A stretch of 64,000 nt of DNA from Acidobacteriia bacterium UBA6623 (GTDB lineage: Bacteria; Acidobacteriota; Terriglobia; Bryobacterales; UBA6623), in contig DJHJ01000014.1 of NCBI GenBank assembly GCA_002433055.1, positions 196,083 to 260,082 of the forward strand, in the 5' to 3' direction. The translations under genes were made by a program, and so were the position numbers. The notes under the pieces are model-generated. The model was not told the DNA's origin, did no database searches, and saw only the letters and a program-made list of their open reading frames with translations. Within the stretch, counting starts at the first letter, position 1. The number at the start of each line of letters is the position of its first letter. Of this stretch, positions 37,493 through 47,589 are shown piece by piece.

Positions 37493-39445
37493 TTATGCTA
37501 GGTAGGTGTAGTCGGCTAGGACTTGGGTGAATGTGTCCAGCATTGCACGCTCATCGTTTTCTGATATCACCCCACGAGCCTTTCTGAGTGAAAGCTCCTT
37601 AGCTATCACTTTTTGCAAGTGTTCTGTGTCATAGTCGCTGCATTCGAGGACTTTACGGACTGAATCTCCGTATGCGATCTCCTCTGTCACAGCCTCGCCA
37701 TTCGCGTCGACTGTAACAGAAGCTTCAGTGACGACCCCAAAAAGATTGTGAAGGTCTCCTAGGGTTTCTTGGTAGGCTCCTATTAGTAAAAACCCCAGAT
37801 AGTAAGGCTCATTTTCTCGTACGTCATGAAGCTCGAGAGACTCCTTGGTGTGGCGTATATCAACAAACCTATCAACAACACCATCGGAATCACAGGTAAT
37901 ATCGCATAGTATTCCACGCTCAGTTGGTATTTCGTCGAGTCGATGAATAGGCAGAACAGGAAACAGTTGATTGAAAGCCCAAGAGTCAGGTAATGATTGG
38001 AATGTAGAGAAATTACAAACATACTTGGAGGAAAGTAGCCGATCGAGCTCCTCGAATTCTTCGGAGCGCTGATCCATTTCTCGCGAAAGACAAGCTGCTC
38101 GTCGGCAGATATTCCAAAACAACCATTCACCCTGTGCTTTATCTTCGAGGCCGAGATAGCCAAGTTCGAAGAGTGAATCGAGATCTTTGCGCTGCTGTAT
38201 CGCATCGTGATAATACTCATGTAAGTTTTCAATGTTGATGTCACGCGCTAGGTCAATTAGTTCGAGTACGGGTTCTGCTTTGGGCTTGGCTGTGTTCTCA
38301 ATTTGAAGGTCTTCTGATCCGGGCGTTATGATTTTCCTGACTTCTGTGACTAGCAATGAGTGGTGAGCCACCATTGCACGGCCACTTTCCGTGACGATAA
38401 TGGGTGCAATAACGTCTTCGTTTGCACATACCTCGCTGATGGTGTAAACGACATCGTTAGCAAACTCTTGCAACGAATAGTTAGTAGAAAACTCTGATGC
38501 CGTCCTGCTACCGTCGTAATCCACACCGAGACCTCCACCAACGTTAAGATATTCGATTGTGCAACCCATCTTCTGTACTTTCGCATATACGCGAGCTGCC
38601 TCTTTGAATGCCTGTTTAGCCTTTTGAATGTCTGTTATCTGTGAACCGATATGAAAATGCAGCATCTTCAGTGTGTGTGTTTGGCCACGCTGTTTAAGTA
38701 CACGTAGTGTATTGACCAACTCTGGAGTACTCATGCCAAATTTGGCGAACTCACCACCCGATTCTTTCCATTTACCACTACCCCGCGAAGAAAGTCTCAC
38801 TCGGATTCCAAGGTGAGGAGTGACATCGAGTGCGGCTCCAACTCTAAGAGCAGTGAAGATATCTTCCGTCTCTTCAACAACGATAATTGCCTTTTTCCCA
38901 ACTTTTTCCGAAAGCACTGCTGCTCGAAAGAAGAGATCGTCTTTGTAGCCATTGCAAACTATTAGAGCGTTCTGGTCGAGTGGCATGGCGAGAGCCGCTG
39001 CTAGTTCGGCCTTGCTGCCAACTTCGAGGCCGTAGTGATGGGGGCCTCCGCTGCTAACTAAGCGTTTCACAATGCCAGCCTTTTGATTGACCTTCGATGG
39101 ATAAACCGCTATGTGGTGACTCTCATAATTAAACTTTCTGATGGCAAGGTTGAATGCTTTGTGTAACGCTGACATGCGATCGTCGAGGATTTGTGGAAAA
39201 CGTAGCAGGGTTGGAATTGATTGTTTAGTGCCAGAAAATTTTTGAACGACCCGATAGAGATCAATTGAGCGCGAGGGATCCTTGTCAGGAGCCACAGCTA
39301 AGTTGCCATCATCATTGATAAAAAAATACCCGAGACCCCAGTTCTCGATTCCATACAGCTTGGCCGATGATTCACGAAGGTTTTTTGTCGCGTCATTGGG
39401 AGACCAGTTTGAGGGTTGTGAAGGTTCTAATTCGGGTGTTTTCAT
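37493..39445 (-). CDS. speA: Biosynthetic arginine decarboxylase
   Basis: 650 aa, fold-III PLP enzyme making agmatine for polyamine synthesis. The PLP lysine lies in 'VYPSKVNQKAG' (~residue 118). 'HFHIGSQITDIQKAK', 'YLNVGGGLGVDYDGS' and 'VTESGRAMVAHHSLL' are the classic SpeA motifs. Length and C-terminal helical domain are normal. No speB or aguA/aguB is next to it. Divergent from the SDR at 39648. Confidence 0.95.
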   Translation of the reverse strand: MKTPELEPSQPSNWSPNDATKNLRESSAKLYGIENWGLGYFFINDDGNLAVAPDKDPSRSIDLYRVVQKFSGTKQSIPTLLRFPQILDDRMSALHKAFNLAIRKFNYESHHIAVYPSKVNQKAGIVKRLVSSGGPHHYGLEVGSKAELAAALAMPLDQNALIVCNGYKDDLFFRAAVLSEKVGKKAIIVVEETEDIFTALRVGAALDVTPHLGIRVRLSSRGSGKWKESGGEFAKFGMSTPELVNTLRVLKQRGQTHTLKMLHFHIGSQITDIQKAKQAFKEAARVYAKVQKMGCTIEYLNVGGGLGVDYDGSRTASEFSTNYSLQEFANDVVYTISEVCANEDVIAPIIVTESGRAMVAHHSLLVTEVRKIITPGSEDLQIENTAKPKAEPVLELIDLARDINIENLHEYYHDAIQQRKDLDSLFELGYLGLEDKAQGEWLFWNICRRAACLSREMDQRSEEFEELDRLLSSKYVCNFSTFQSLPDSWAFNQLFPVLPIHRLDEIPTERGILCDITCDSDGVVDRFVDIRHTKESLELHDVRENEPYYLGFLLIGAYQETLGDLHNLFGVVTEASVTVDANGEAVTEEIAYGDSVRKVLECSDYDTEHLQKVIAKELSLRKARGVISENDERAMLDTFTQVLADYTYLA

Positions 39446-39647
39446 CTTGGTTCTGACAACAGGAGGCGTAATGACTTAAAGTAGTCTTCGGCAACCACCT
39501 GAGAGCATAGTTCATCATAATTGAGTCATGGGCCTTCGGGTTCTAATCAGCGTGGTAAACATTTGCTGTGAAGTAATCTAAACTCTGCGAGGACAGATGG
39601 CCACTTGAAAGTTGTGTATCCTGCTTAGAAGATTGGGGAACATTGTT

Positions 39648-40388
39648 ATGAACGACATGCCTGTTGCAATTGTTACTGGTGCTGGCCGAGGTATTGGCCG
39701 GGGTATTGCCAAAGACTTGGCCCAAACTCACAAGGTAATCGCAACCTACCTTAGTCGTGAGGATACCGCTCGGTCTCTCCAACGAGAGTCTGGTGCAGAA
39801 ATTATCCGAGTTGACATGGCCTCGGTCGATGATCGCCAGGCTCTTCTCAAATTTTGCCGTGAGAAGTTCGGACGGCTTGACCTCCTTGTCAATAATGCTG
39901 GGATGGCACCGCGGCAAAGGGTGGATATACTCGAGGCTAGTGAAGAGAGCTACGAAGAGGTTTTGGCAGCGAACCTGAAGGGACCGTATTTTTTGACACA
40001 GGCTGTGGCGCGCTGGATGATTGAGCAAGGAGCGGGCCGAATCGTCTTTATTGGATCTATGTCGGCTTACACCTCTTCACCTAGTCGGGGTGAATACTGC
40101 ATTTCGAAGGCTGGGCTTGCTATGGCGACGACCCTCTTTGCACATAGGCTGGCAGCTGACGGTATTACGGTATTTGAAGTGCGTCCAGGCATTATTCACA
40201 CAGACCTCATTTCTCCAGTGAAGGCAAAGTACGACAAACTGATTGCCGAAGGTATGCTCCCTCAACCACGTATGGGAGAGGTGGAAGATGTGGCTAAGGC
40301 TGTGCGTGCCATAGCTGATGGGATGCTAGATTATTCTACGGGACAAGTCATAGACGTGGATGGAGGATTCCGTATACATACGCTGTGA
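39648..40388 (+). CDS. SDR oxidoreductase, 3-oxoacyl-ACP reductase (FabG)-like
   Basis: 246 aa from the ATG at 39648. Rossmann motif 'VTGAGRGIGRGIAKDL' (~residues 8-23), 'LVNNAGMAPR', catalytic Ser in 'GSMSAYTS', 'YCISKAG' (YxxxK), and 'VRPGIIHTDL'. C-terminal 'DVDGGFRI' is typical of FabG-like and sugar-dehydrogenase SDRs. Not linked to fatty-acid genes, so it is more likely a catabolic dehydrogenase; the substrate is unknown. Confidence 0.83.
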   Translation: MNDMPVAIVTGAGRGIGRGIAKDLAQTHKVIATYLSREDTARSLQRESGAEIIRVDMASVDDRQALLKFCREKFGRLDLLVNNAGMAPRQRVDILEASEESYEEVLAANLKGPYFLTQAVARWMIEQGAGRIVFIGSMSAYTSSPSRGEYCISKAGLAMATTLFAHRLAADGITVFEVRPGIIHTDLISPVKAKYDKLIAEGMLPQPRMGEVEDVAKAVRAIADGMLDYSTGQVIDVDGGFRIHTL

Positions 40389-40452
40389 CCGCCCAATACA
40401 ATCTTGCGTCTAGCCTCCTTTATAGTTTGCGGAAGCCGCGTTTCGGATCGAT

Positions 40453-41103
40453 CTACTCCGGATCATCTTTCAGAAACCCATAGACCAGTGCAGCTAGGAT
40501 GCCGCCGAGTGGGCATGCCACCAAATAAATCCACAGACTTGACATTGCCGTTGGGGCATTTCCAAAGAGTGCTGGCCCCAATGAGCGTGCGGGGTTCAGT
40601 GATGCTCCGGTAAGTGGTCCTCCCATTAGAATGCAAAATACGAGTGTTAGTCCGATAGCGATGGGGGCTAAATTGCCTGCTTTGCCACTGACGGCAGTAT
40701 TGTAAATTACATTTACCAGAAAAAATGTTAACAACAATTCGAGAACGAAAGTTTGTGTTGTATTGACTCCTTCTGCAGGAACAGTAGCACCCAATGAGCC
40801 TGCTTTTTCACCCAAAACAAAGGCTAATGCACCGGCGCCTGCAACACCTCCGGCCAGCTGGGCTATTATGTACCCCACGGCAGTGCCGAGGTCGATCTGA
40901 CGGCCTGCTAGCAGACCTATTGTCACTGCAGGGTTGATATGAGTTCCTGAGATGTGACCGTAGGCATAGGCAAACCCTAGTACTACAAATCCGTGTGCCA
41001 GTGCCGTAGCGACCAGGCTTCCACTGATGGCACCTGCTCCAGCTCCTATGAAGATCAAGGCAAAGGTTCCGATAAATTCTGTGGTCAACGCTTTCGAGTT
41101 CAT
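40453..41103 (-). CDS. Aquaporin (MIP family) with a TIP-like selectivity filter
   Basis: 216 aa, six transmembrane segments. It has both NPA boxes, 'THINPAVT' (~residue 60) and 'SLNPARS' (~180). Relative to E. coli AqpZ the aromatic/arginine filter positions Phe43, His174, Thr183, Arg189 appear as His, Ile, Ala, Arg. The ATG at 41103 has a GAGGG ribosome site; the longer frame from 41127 does not. Water permeation is expected; passage of other small solutes such as ammonia or peroxide is possible. Confidence 0.9.
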   Translation of the reverse strand: MNSKALTTEFIGTFALIFIGAGAGAISGSLVATALAHGFVVLGFAYAYGHISGTHINPAVTIGLLAGRQIDLGTAVGYIIAQLAGGVAGAGALAFVLGEKAGSLGATVPAEGVNTTQTFVLELLLTFFLVNVIYNTAVSGKAGNLAPIAIGLTLVFCILMGGPLTGASLNPARSLGPALFGNAPTAMSSLWIYLVACPLGGILAALVYGFLKDDPE

Positions 41104-41487
41104 GTTTCCCTCTCTTATTTCGGCCACTGTCTCTCTCTAGTATCGGTTTGGATCGACAGCACTACAGGGTCTTTTTGCAGTCAACCCGGATTGATCGAAC
41201 GACCGGCCGGTAGAAGCAAGACGATAACATTCGAGGAGAGTGATTTCAACCTTTATGGGTCAAGTTTTGTGGTCTGGTGTAAATGTTGGAGTCGGTGTGA
41301 CCGAATAGGACATGGTTTGATGTTGTCTACTGATGTCTCGACAGAAAACGTGAACCCACTGGAATCAACCGTGCGTACTAATTGATCTGCACTCCAAGCG
41401 ATCCATTGTGGCTTGATAGGAACCACTGAGAGTAACGTAGGCTTTTGCTGATCCCGTATCATATACTGAACATCTGAAAGGAACAAC
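41104..41487. other. Divergent intergenic region, 384 bases
   Basis: Separates the aquaporin (minus) and a secreted hypothetical protein (plus). It should hold both promoters, but no clean -35/-10 pair was found. A 17-codon frame from an ATG at ~41255 and a minus-strand frame running in from the neighbouring gene look like chance. Confidence 0.4.
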
Positions 41488-42054
41488 ATGATTCTTGACC
41501 GCACGAAACCAAGGAAGATAGTCGTTCTAATGTTTGCAGCGGCTACTTTTTTGATGCAACACATTGGATCTTTAGCAAAGGCGGAAAGCGCTGGTGGCCT
41601 ACGTTGGGCTTCTCCTTCGGAGTGGACCCATCGCGGTTCCACGCGTATGCGCGTGGCCACGTACATAATTCCGTCGATAGCTGGTGATTCAGAGGATGGT
41701 GAATGTGTGGTCTATTTTTTTGGACCTGGACAAGGTGGCAGTGTGCCAGCAAACCTGCGCCGGTGGCTTGGTCAATTCCGCACTCCCGATGGGGGTCCAG
41801 TTGACCAATTGGCTAGAACCGACAAATTAAGGGTCGGAGAAATAGAGGTCACACGACTTGAGGTAAATGGCACCTATCTTTTCAAGCCAACACCTTTTGC
41901 CCCTAAAGCTGTACCAAAGCCGGGTTACCGCATGTTTGCTGCGATTGCACAGGGTCCCGTGGGTCCTGTATTCTTCAAACTGACCGCACCAGATAAGACA
42001 GCAAGAAGTGCCAAAGACGCTTTTGAATCGATGCTCCAGTCACTGACTAGGTAG
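41488..42054 (+). CDS. Secreted protein of unknown function
   Basis: 188 aa. A basic N-terminus and hydrophobic stretch (~residues 11-30, 'IVVLMFAAATFLMQHIGSLAKA') form a signal peptide. The mature part, starting near 'ESAGGLRWASPSEWT', ends in 'VFFKLTAPDKTARSAKDAFESML', a stretch resembling surfaces of proteins that process or bind small molecules. No family named with confidence. AAAGGAAC provides a ribosome site. Function unknown. Confidence 0.65.
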   Translation: MILDRTKPRKIVVLMFAAATFLMQHIGSLAKAESAGGLRWASPSEWTHRGSTRMRVATYIIPSIAGDSEDGECVVYFFGPGQGGSVPANLRRWLGQFRTPDGGPVDQLARTDKLRVGEIEVTRLEVNGTYLFKPTPFAPKAVPKPGYRMFAAIAQGPVGPVFFKLTAPDKTARSAKDAFESMLQSLTR

Positions 42055-42106
42055 ACGCTTGTGTGCCGATCAAGAACACACCTGGTGACTGCCCCGTTTG
42101 GCTTTG

Positions 42107-42697
42107 CTATTCCTGGGTGAAGTTGACCTCGGGCGGTGCTTGACGTGCTTCTTCGCTCGTCTGAAAGTAAGCATCTTCACGCTCGAAGCCACTTAGCGAT
42201 GCAACTATGCTGTTTGGGAACAACTGAATGTAGGTATTGTATTGCTGGACCGTTTGGTTGTATTTACGTCTTTCAACTGAGATCCGGTTTTCTGTTCCCG
42301 CGAGCTCATCTTGAAGTCGCAGAAAATTTTGACTAGATCGCAAGTCAGGATAACGTTCCATGACGACTAAGAGTCGAGACAGCGCACCACCCAATTGGCT
42401 GTCAGCATTGATACGCTCGGCAGGTGAGCGTGCGCCAGCCATCGATGCTCGCGCGTTTGCAATATTTGAAAATACTTCTCTCTCCTGTGCTGCAATGCCT
42501 TTGACTGTTGAGACTAGGTTTGGAACTAGATCGGCGCGGCGTTGAATTACGGTGTCTACCTGTGCCCAGGCACTGGTAATTGCCTCTTTCTGCTGGACCA
42601 TAGTGTTACGATGCCCGATAAAGATGCCACCAAAGACTAACCCTGTTAGTATTAGCAGACCTATAAAAATGCCTCCAATGATCAGCGCTTTTTTCAA
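42107..42697 (-). CDS. lemA: LemA family membrane protein
   Basis: 196 aa with one N-terminal transmembrane helix (~residues 4-27) and a helical periplasmic/cytoplasmic domain showing 'VDTVIQRRADLVPNLVSTVKG', 'REVFSNIANARA' and 'ENRISVERRKYNQTVQQYN' typical of LemA. The TTG start is supported by GGAGG 6 bases upstream. It is the last gene of a minus-strand run TPM protein-nucleotidyltransferase-lemA. Family function is poorly defined. Confidence 0.9.
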   Translation of the reverse strand: MKKALIIGGIFIGLLILTGLVFGGIFIGHRNTMVQQKEAITSAWAQVDTVIQRRADLVPNLVSTVKGIAAQEREVFSNIANARASMAGARSPAERINADSQLGGALSRLLVVMERYPDLRSSQNFLRLQDELAGTENRISVERRKYNQTVQQYNTYIQLFPNSIVASLSGFEREDAYFQTSEEARQAPPEVNFTQE

Positions 42698-42749
42698 GAG
42701 TACCTCCAGTTATCTGTGTATGATCACGATAGTTTCCCACCAAGGGGAA

Positions 42750-43460
42750 TTATAACCTGTCAACTATTGCGGCAGTTTTGGCGATTTGCGTCAAATAATC
42801 GTCAAAGAGGGAGTGAATCTCTCTAGCATTAAATCGCTCTACACCTTGACGAACTCCCAGAATCAACTCGAAAGACTTCGATGAAATGGCAAACTGTTCT
42901 GAGGCTTGCTGAAAAATTTCATATTTTGTGGCGGGAGGTTGATTACCTGCCAGTATAAGCGCGTGACGAATCAGCGTGGCAAAACTTGGTAGTGATTCGA
43001 CGAGTAGTCGCATCAGTTTGCGGCGATCACCCTGAGCTGCTACATAGTGTTCGCGTAGTCGGAGTAGGCGGGATCGCAACTCGTGCTCAACCTGATGCCG
43101 GTGATGCAAGGGGTCGACTTGTATATTGGCGACGACATCTTCGCCATGAAGAACTCGATACACAGTGCTGATATCTAAAAATTCTATCGCGAAAGCATCA
43201 TGAGCATTCTTAACTTCTTCACGCGATAGAAAGATAGGAGTCGATTGTCTTTTCTTTGACCACCAGCGAATGGCTTTGTTAACTTTTCGCAGTTCGCTAG
43301 ATCCGACACGGTCCAGTACGCATAACACATTCAAATCTGAAACTTTTTTTTGATGGTCGCCTGCTGCTGTTGACCCGTAAAGGACTACGCTGACCAAATT
43401 GGCACCTAATGCTTCGACTAGATGTTCGACAAGATGTTCGAGAAGTTGATCGTTCGTCAT
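42750..43460 (-). CDS. Nucleotidyltransferase-fold protein between TPM and LemA genes
   Basis: 236 aa. The N-terminal 'VVLYGSTAAGDHQKKVSDLNVLCVL' (~residues 25-49) is the pol-beta nucleotidyltransferase pattern GS-x-D-h-(D/E), but the second acid reads Asn (SDLN), so catalysis may be altered. The rest is helical ('LRSRLLRLREHYVAAQGDRRKLMRLL'), as in minimal nucleotidyltransferase-HEPN-like proteins. No antitoxin/toxin pair is evident. It sits 26 bases after the TPM gene and 52 bases before lemA. Confidence 0.65.
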   Translation of the reverse strand: MTNDQLLEHLVEHLVEALGANLVSVVLYGSTAAGDHQKKVSDLNVLCVLDRVGSSELRKVNKAIRWWSKKRQSTPIFLSREEVKNAHDAFAIEFLDISTVYRVLHGEDVVANIQVDPLHHRHQVEHELRSRLLRLREHYVAAQGDRRKLMRLLVESLPSFATLIRHALILAGNQPPATKYEIFQQASEQFAISSKSFELILGVRQGVERFNAREIHSLFDDYLTQIAKTAAIVDRL

Positions 43461-43486
43461 TTAAATCCTATCCGAGGACTGGAGAC

Positions 43487-44305
43487 TTACCAACTGCCAG
43501 AAGCCCCTCCACCTCCAAAACTACCACCACTGAACCCGCCGAAACCACCGCTACTGAAACCTCCTCCACGGCCACCTCCGAACCCACCACCTAGGCCACC
43601 ACCTAGTATCCCACCCAGTATCCAGGCACTTGCCATATGGCCTCCGTACCACCCATTGGAAACTCTACGTCTGGCGAACAAGAAAGGCAGGAAAAAGATC
43701 ATCGGCCAAAGACCGAACATGCTCCGTGGGCGCCTTCGGCGAGGTGTATGTTGTTCAGATATTGGAGAGCCGGTTAGCGTGACCCCCGCGTCTGTTGCCA
43801 CTATTTGCGCGATCTGTATAAAGCCGACCGCAACCGCTCGATCGTAGTCAGCACTCATCAGAGCAGGACGCATTTTTTCTCGGATTTGTCCGGCAAGTCC
43901 ATCAGGGATGATAGGCTCAAGTCCGTAGCCAATCTCGATACGCATCTTACGGTCATCGATAGCTAATAGCATCAATGCACCACGACTCTCTGTGCCTCCT
44001 ATGCCCCATTTTTCTGCCAATATGTTGGCGTAGTTTTCTACCGAGTCGCCTTCGAGCGATGTGATGACAGCAACTGCGACTTCTGTCTGTGTCTTGTTTT
44101 TCAGTTCGCTAGCAATGATGTCGAGTTGCTGTATGATTTGTGTGCTAAGTACACCTGCATAATCATTGACAAACCCGGTTGGTTTCGGAAATGACTCTTG
44201 AGCAGTCAGTGGTAGATACAACCAGGAAGCACAAATCACTGACAGCACGATGCACAGAATCGTCCACTTGATTGAAAACCGCAAATGGGAACAAAAACAA
44301 TTCAT
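43487..44305 (-). CDS. TPM-domain membrane protein (YgcG family)
   Basis: 272 aa. A signal/anchor segment (~residues 13-31) precedes a TPM domain with 'VNDYAGVLS', 'EVAVAVITSLEGDSVENYA', 'WGIGGTESRGALMLLAIDDRKMRIEIGYGLE' split here at the conserved Gly-rich loop, and 'GFIQIAQIV'. A hydrophobic segment (~205-215) and a long Gly/Ser-rich tail ('GGGLGGGFGGGRGGGFSSGGFGG', low complexity) follow. It heads the run with the nucleotidyltransferase and lemA. These proteins are linked to membrane/photosystem maintenance in other organisms. Confidence 0.85.
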   Translation of the reverse strand: MNCFCSHLRFSIKWTILCIVLSVICASWLYLPLTAQESFPKPTGFVNDYAGVLSTQIIQQLDIIASELKNKTQTEVAVAVITSLEGDSVENYANILAEKWGIGGTESRGALMLLAIDDRKMRIEIGYGLEPIIPDGLAGQIREKMRPALMSADYDRAVAVGFIQIAQIVATDAGVTLTGSPISEQHTPRRRRPRSMFGLWPMIFFLPFLFARRRVSNGWYGGHMASAWILGGILGGGLGGGFGGGRGGGFSSGGFGGFSGGSFGGGGASGSW

Positions 44306-44367
44306 CGCAATCTCAGGATACCAATTGATTTAAGACATTCTCGGATGGAAAGCTGCGTGCTATGTTG

Positions 44368-44387
44368 ACTGCTGACTATTCAGCAGT
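44368..44387. other. Dyad between the TPM gene and amidase
   Basis: ACTGCTG-ACTATT-CAGCAGT, a perfect 7-bp inverted repeat with a 6-base loop, partly overlaps a TTGACT (-35-like) string at 44365-44370. It lies in the 228-base region between two divergent genes and could be an operator. The remainder shows nothing recognisable. Confidence 0.35.
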
Positions 44388-44533
44388 GGAGTTCGGCACG
44401 GTATTCTTAAGATTGGCTGCTCTGATGTTGCTGATGACTCATGAATGGAAGCTGCTGTAGTTACTAATACAGTTGTCTGTCTTTGTGATGTCCAGATTGA
44501 TAAACTTGCGAAACCGGGGGTCTAAGTGAGGGT

Positions 44534-45967
44534 ATGACTGAGTTATTTCGCTGTTCTGCAACCGAGTTGGCTCGTCTCATGCGGAACAAAGTAGTAAGCC
44601 CTGTCGACGTTATTAAATCCCATCTCGCCCGCATTGAACAGGTCAACCCTATCCTCAATGCAATTACTGACTTTCAGGCTGACCGAGCTCTAAAACAAGC
44701 CCGGCATGCTGAGAAAAAGATCATGATGAAGGACTCTGTCGGTCGACTGCAAGGTGTTCCGTTGACGATCAAGAGTTCCATCGAGGTAGAAGGTTTTCGT
44801 TGCGAGTGTGGAACGAAAATTCGCAAAGGCATTGTTGCCCAAAGAGATGCAACGGTTGTCAGCAGTTTAAAAGATGCTGGTGCGATCATTCTTGGAACCA
44901 CCAATGTGCCTGAATTTCTTATGGCCTATGAGAGTGACAATTATCTTTATGGTCGTACCAATAACCCGTGGAATCTCGACTATACCGCTGGTGGTTCGAG
45001 TGGTGGTGAGGCGGCCGCCATCGCTTCAGGATGTTCTGCAGGTGGTTATGGCAGTGATGGCGGTGGGTCGGTTCGCATTCCAGCCCACTTCACTGGTATT
45101 TGCGGCCTGAAGCCGACACCTGGTGTTATCCCACGCACAGGACACTGGCCGGCCTGTTTGGGGCCTTCCGCTTTCTTAGGTTTGATTGGCCCAATGGCTC
45201 GTACTGTGGAAGATGTTCGATTATTACTTGAAGTTGCTGCAGGAGTCGAATATCACGATCCATCAGCTACACCGGTTGAGATGCACCCTCCGAGCGAGAA
45301 AGAGTTACGCACTGTCAAAATTGGGTGGTTTTCCGACGATGAAACTCATCCCGTCACGCCGGAAACCAGTCTAGCTATTGAAAATGTAGCGAAAGTGCTG
45401 AAAAAACAAGGTTTTGCCATTGAACAAATTAAACTCACAGGCATTGAACAGGCCTCCAAACTCTGGTGGATACTGTTCGGTGTCGTGGCTGCCACAGCAC
45501 TCAAACCAATTACTGCCGGTCGAGAAGATGAATTGCATCCGCTCTCTCAAACTCTTATTGCCACCGAAGAAGAAACCAAACAAATGAGCTACGAAAGTTT
45601 CCTAGATGCTTGGGTTAACCGAGATCGCTTGCGAGCGAAGCTACTCGGACAGATGGAAGAATATAGAGTTTTGATTTGTCCAGCGTCGTCGATTCCAGCG
45701 TTTAGGCACGGTGAGCGTTCCTGGCATCTTTCAGGGCAACAAGTACATTACCCCGAACCCTTTGTCTATTCACAAATCTTTAATCTACTTGGAAACCCTT
45801 GTGCAGTTGTTCCTGCGGGGCGCTCCTCTGAGGGTTTACCTATAGGAGTACAGGTTGTGGGACGTCCATTTGAGGACGAAATGACCCTTTCTATAGCCTC
45901 TGTTATCGAGCAGGCCTTGGGAGGGAGCGCTATGCCACCTGAAAAATTTCTCACCAGTCTGGTTTAA
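44534..45967 (+). CDS. Amidase signature family hydrolase
   Basis: 477 aa, Ser-cisSer-Lys amidase. Lys in 'GVPLTIKSSIEVEG' (~residue 79), cis-Ser in 'AGGSSGGEAAAIASG' (~155) and the nucleophilic Ser in 'GSDGGGSVRIPA' (~180). The C-terminal 'NLLGNPCAVVPAG' and 'PIGVQVVGRPFEDEMTL' fit the family. GatA is unlikely since gatB/gatC are absent and the sequence is closer to general amidases. Substrate unknown. Confidence 0.88.
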   Translation: MTELFRCSATELARLMRNKVVSPVDVIKSHLARIEQVNPILNAITDFQADRALKQARHAEKKIMMKDSVGRLQGVPLTIKSSIEVEGFRCECGTKIRKGIVAQRDATVVSSLKDAGAIILGTTNVPEFLMAYESDNYLYGRTNNPWNLDYTAGGSSGGEAAAIASGCSAGGYGSDGGGSVRIPAHFTGICGLKPTPGVIPRTGHWPACLGPSAFLGLIGPMARTVEDVRLLLEVAAGVEYHDPSATPVEMHPPSEKELRTVKIGWFSDDETHPVTPETSLAIENVAKVLKKQGFAIEQIKLTGIEQASKLWWILFGVVAATALKPITAGREDELHPLSQTLIATEEETKQMSYESFLDAWVNRDRLRAKLLGQMEEYRVLICPASSIPAFRHGERSWHLSGQQVHYPEPFVYSQIFNLLGNPCAVVPAGRSSEGLPIGVQVVGRPFEDEMTLSIASVIEQALGGSAMPPEKFLTSLV

Positions 45968-46058
45968 GCCGGGTTGCTAGATCAGCCTACCCATGTTGGA
46001 TAGCCGCCTCCTGGCCATCTCTATACCAAAAGGCAGAAACAGATTCAGCCAAAACGCA

Positions 46059-46085
46059 ACATGCACCTCCGGAGAAGGTGCATGT
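46059..46085. terminator. 10-bp perfect hairpin between convergent genes
   Basis: ACATGCACCT, a 7-base loop CCGGAGA, then AGGTGCATGT: a perfect 10-bp stem. It lies between the convergent amidase and small secreted protein genes and could end transcription in both directions. There is no T-tract directly following on either strand. Confidence 0.5.
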
Positions 46086-46162
46086 CACATCTAAAGCTGT
46101 CATCACACTGGTCATAAATGGCACGAAAGAATGTATCGCGCTTTTCTCCAGTGGAGAGAAAT

Positions 46163-46471
46163 CTACATCTTCAGAGAATCTATGTGAATGCTATCTCCGT
46201 CGATTTTGCCGGTCACGGTAACCTTATGTCCTGCATGTCCCTTCGCGGCATCTTGATTGTGGATCTTGTAGACGCTCTTATCTGAATCATTAACGAAGAC
46301 CAGAGGTTGTCCGCTATCTGCACAACCCTTGGCGCAGCCAGCATGACTTTCTTTTGCACCATTAGCTCCGCATTTCGCATCTACTATCCAACCAACCTTT
46401 GCGTGATGGCCTGCCAACGCAACGCCCGCAACTAGGGCTACTAACATCACTAAAACTGAGATTTTCTTCAT
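46163..46471 (-). CDS. Small secreted Cys/His-rich protein of unknown function
   Basis: 102 aa. Strong ribosome site (AGGAGAAAAGAA) and a canonical signal peptide 'MKKISVLVMLVALVAGVALA' ending before GHHAKVG. The mature protein has three cysteines in 'DAKCGANGAKESHAGCAKGC' and histidines including 'GHAGHKVTVTG', then 'GKIDGDSIHIDSLKM', an OB-fold-like ending. Redox or metal binding in the periplasm is conceivable. No family recognised. Confidence 0.75.
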   Translation of the reverse strand: MKKISVLVMLVALVAGVALAGHHAKVGWIVDAKCGANGAKESHAGCAKGCADSGQPLVFVNDSDKSVYKIHNQDAAKGHAGHKVTVTGKIDGDSIHIDSLKM

Positions 46472-46584
46472 TTCTTTTCTCCTAAAAATTCAGGTCACAG
46501 CGGTCTCAAAAAACTCCAATAATGGGATTATTATAGCCATACCAAGGCTGAAGAGCAACCGTGCAGACTCGAGGGTATTGTTCT

Positions 46585-47553
<969 letters not shown>

Positions 47554-47589
47554 TCATGACCATGCAGGATCGCCCGAAAACGGCAGCAG

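Noticed and set aside
41253..41666. 137-codon minus-strand frame opposite the secreted unknown protein
   Set aside because: Half of it is antisense to a gene with a signal peptide and ribosome site; no motif or ribosome site of its own.
43422..43847. Pro-rich plus-strand frame with PPPP runs
   Set aside because: It is the antisense reading of the Gly-rich tail of the TPM protein.
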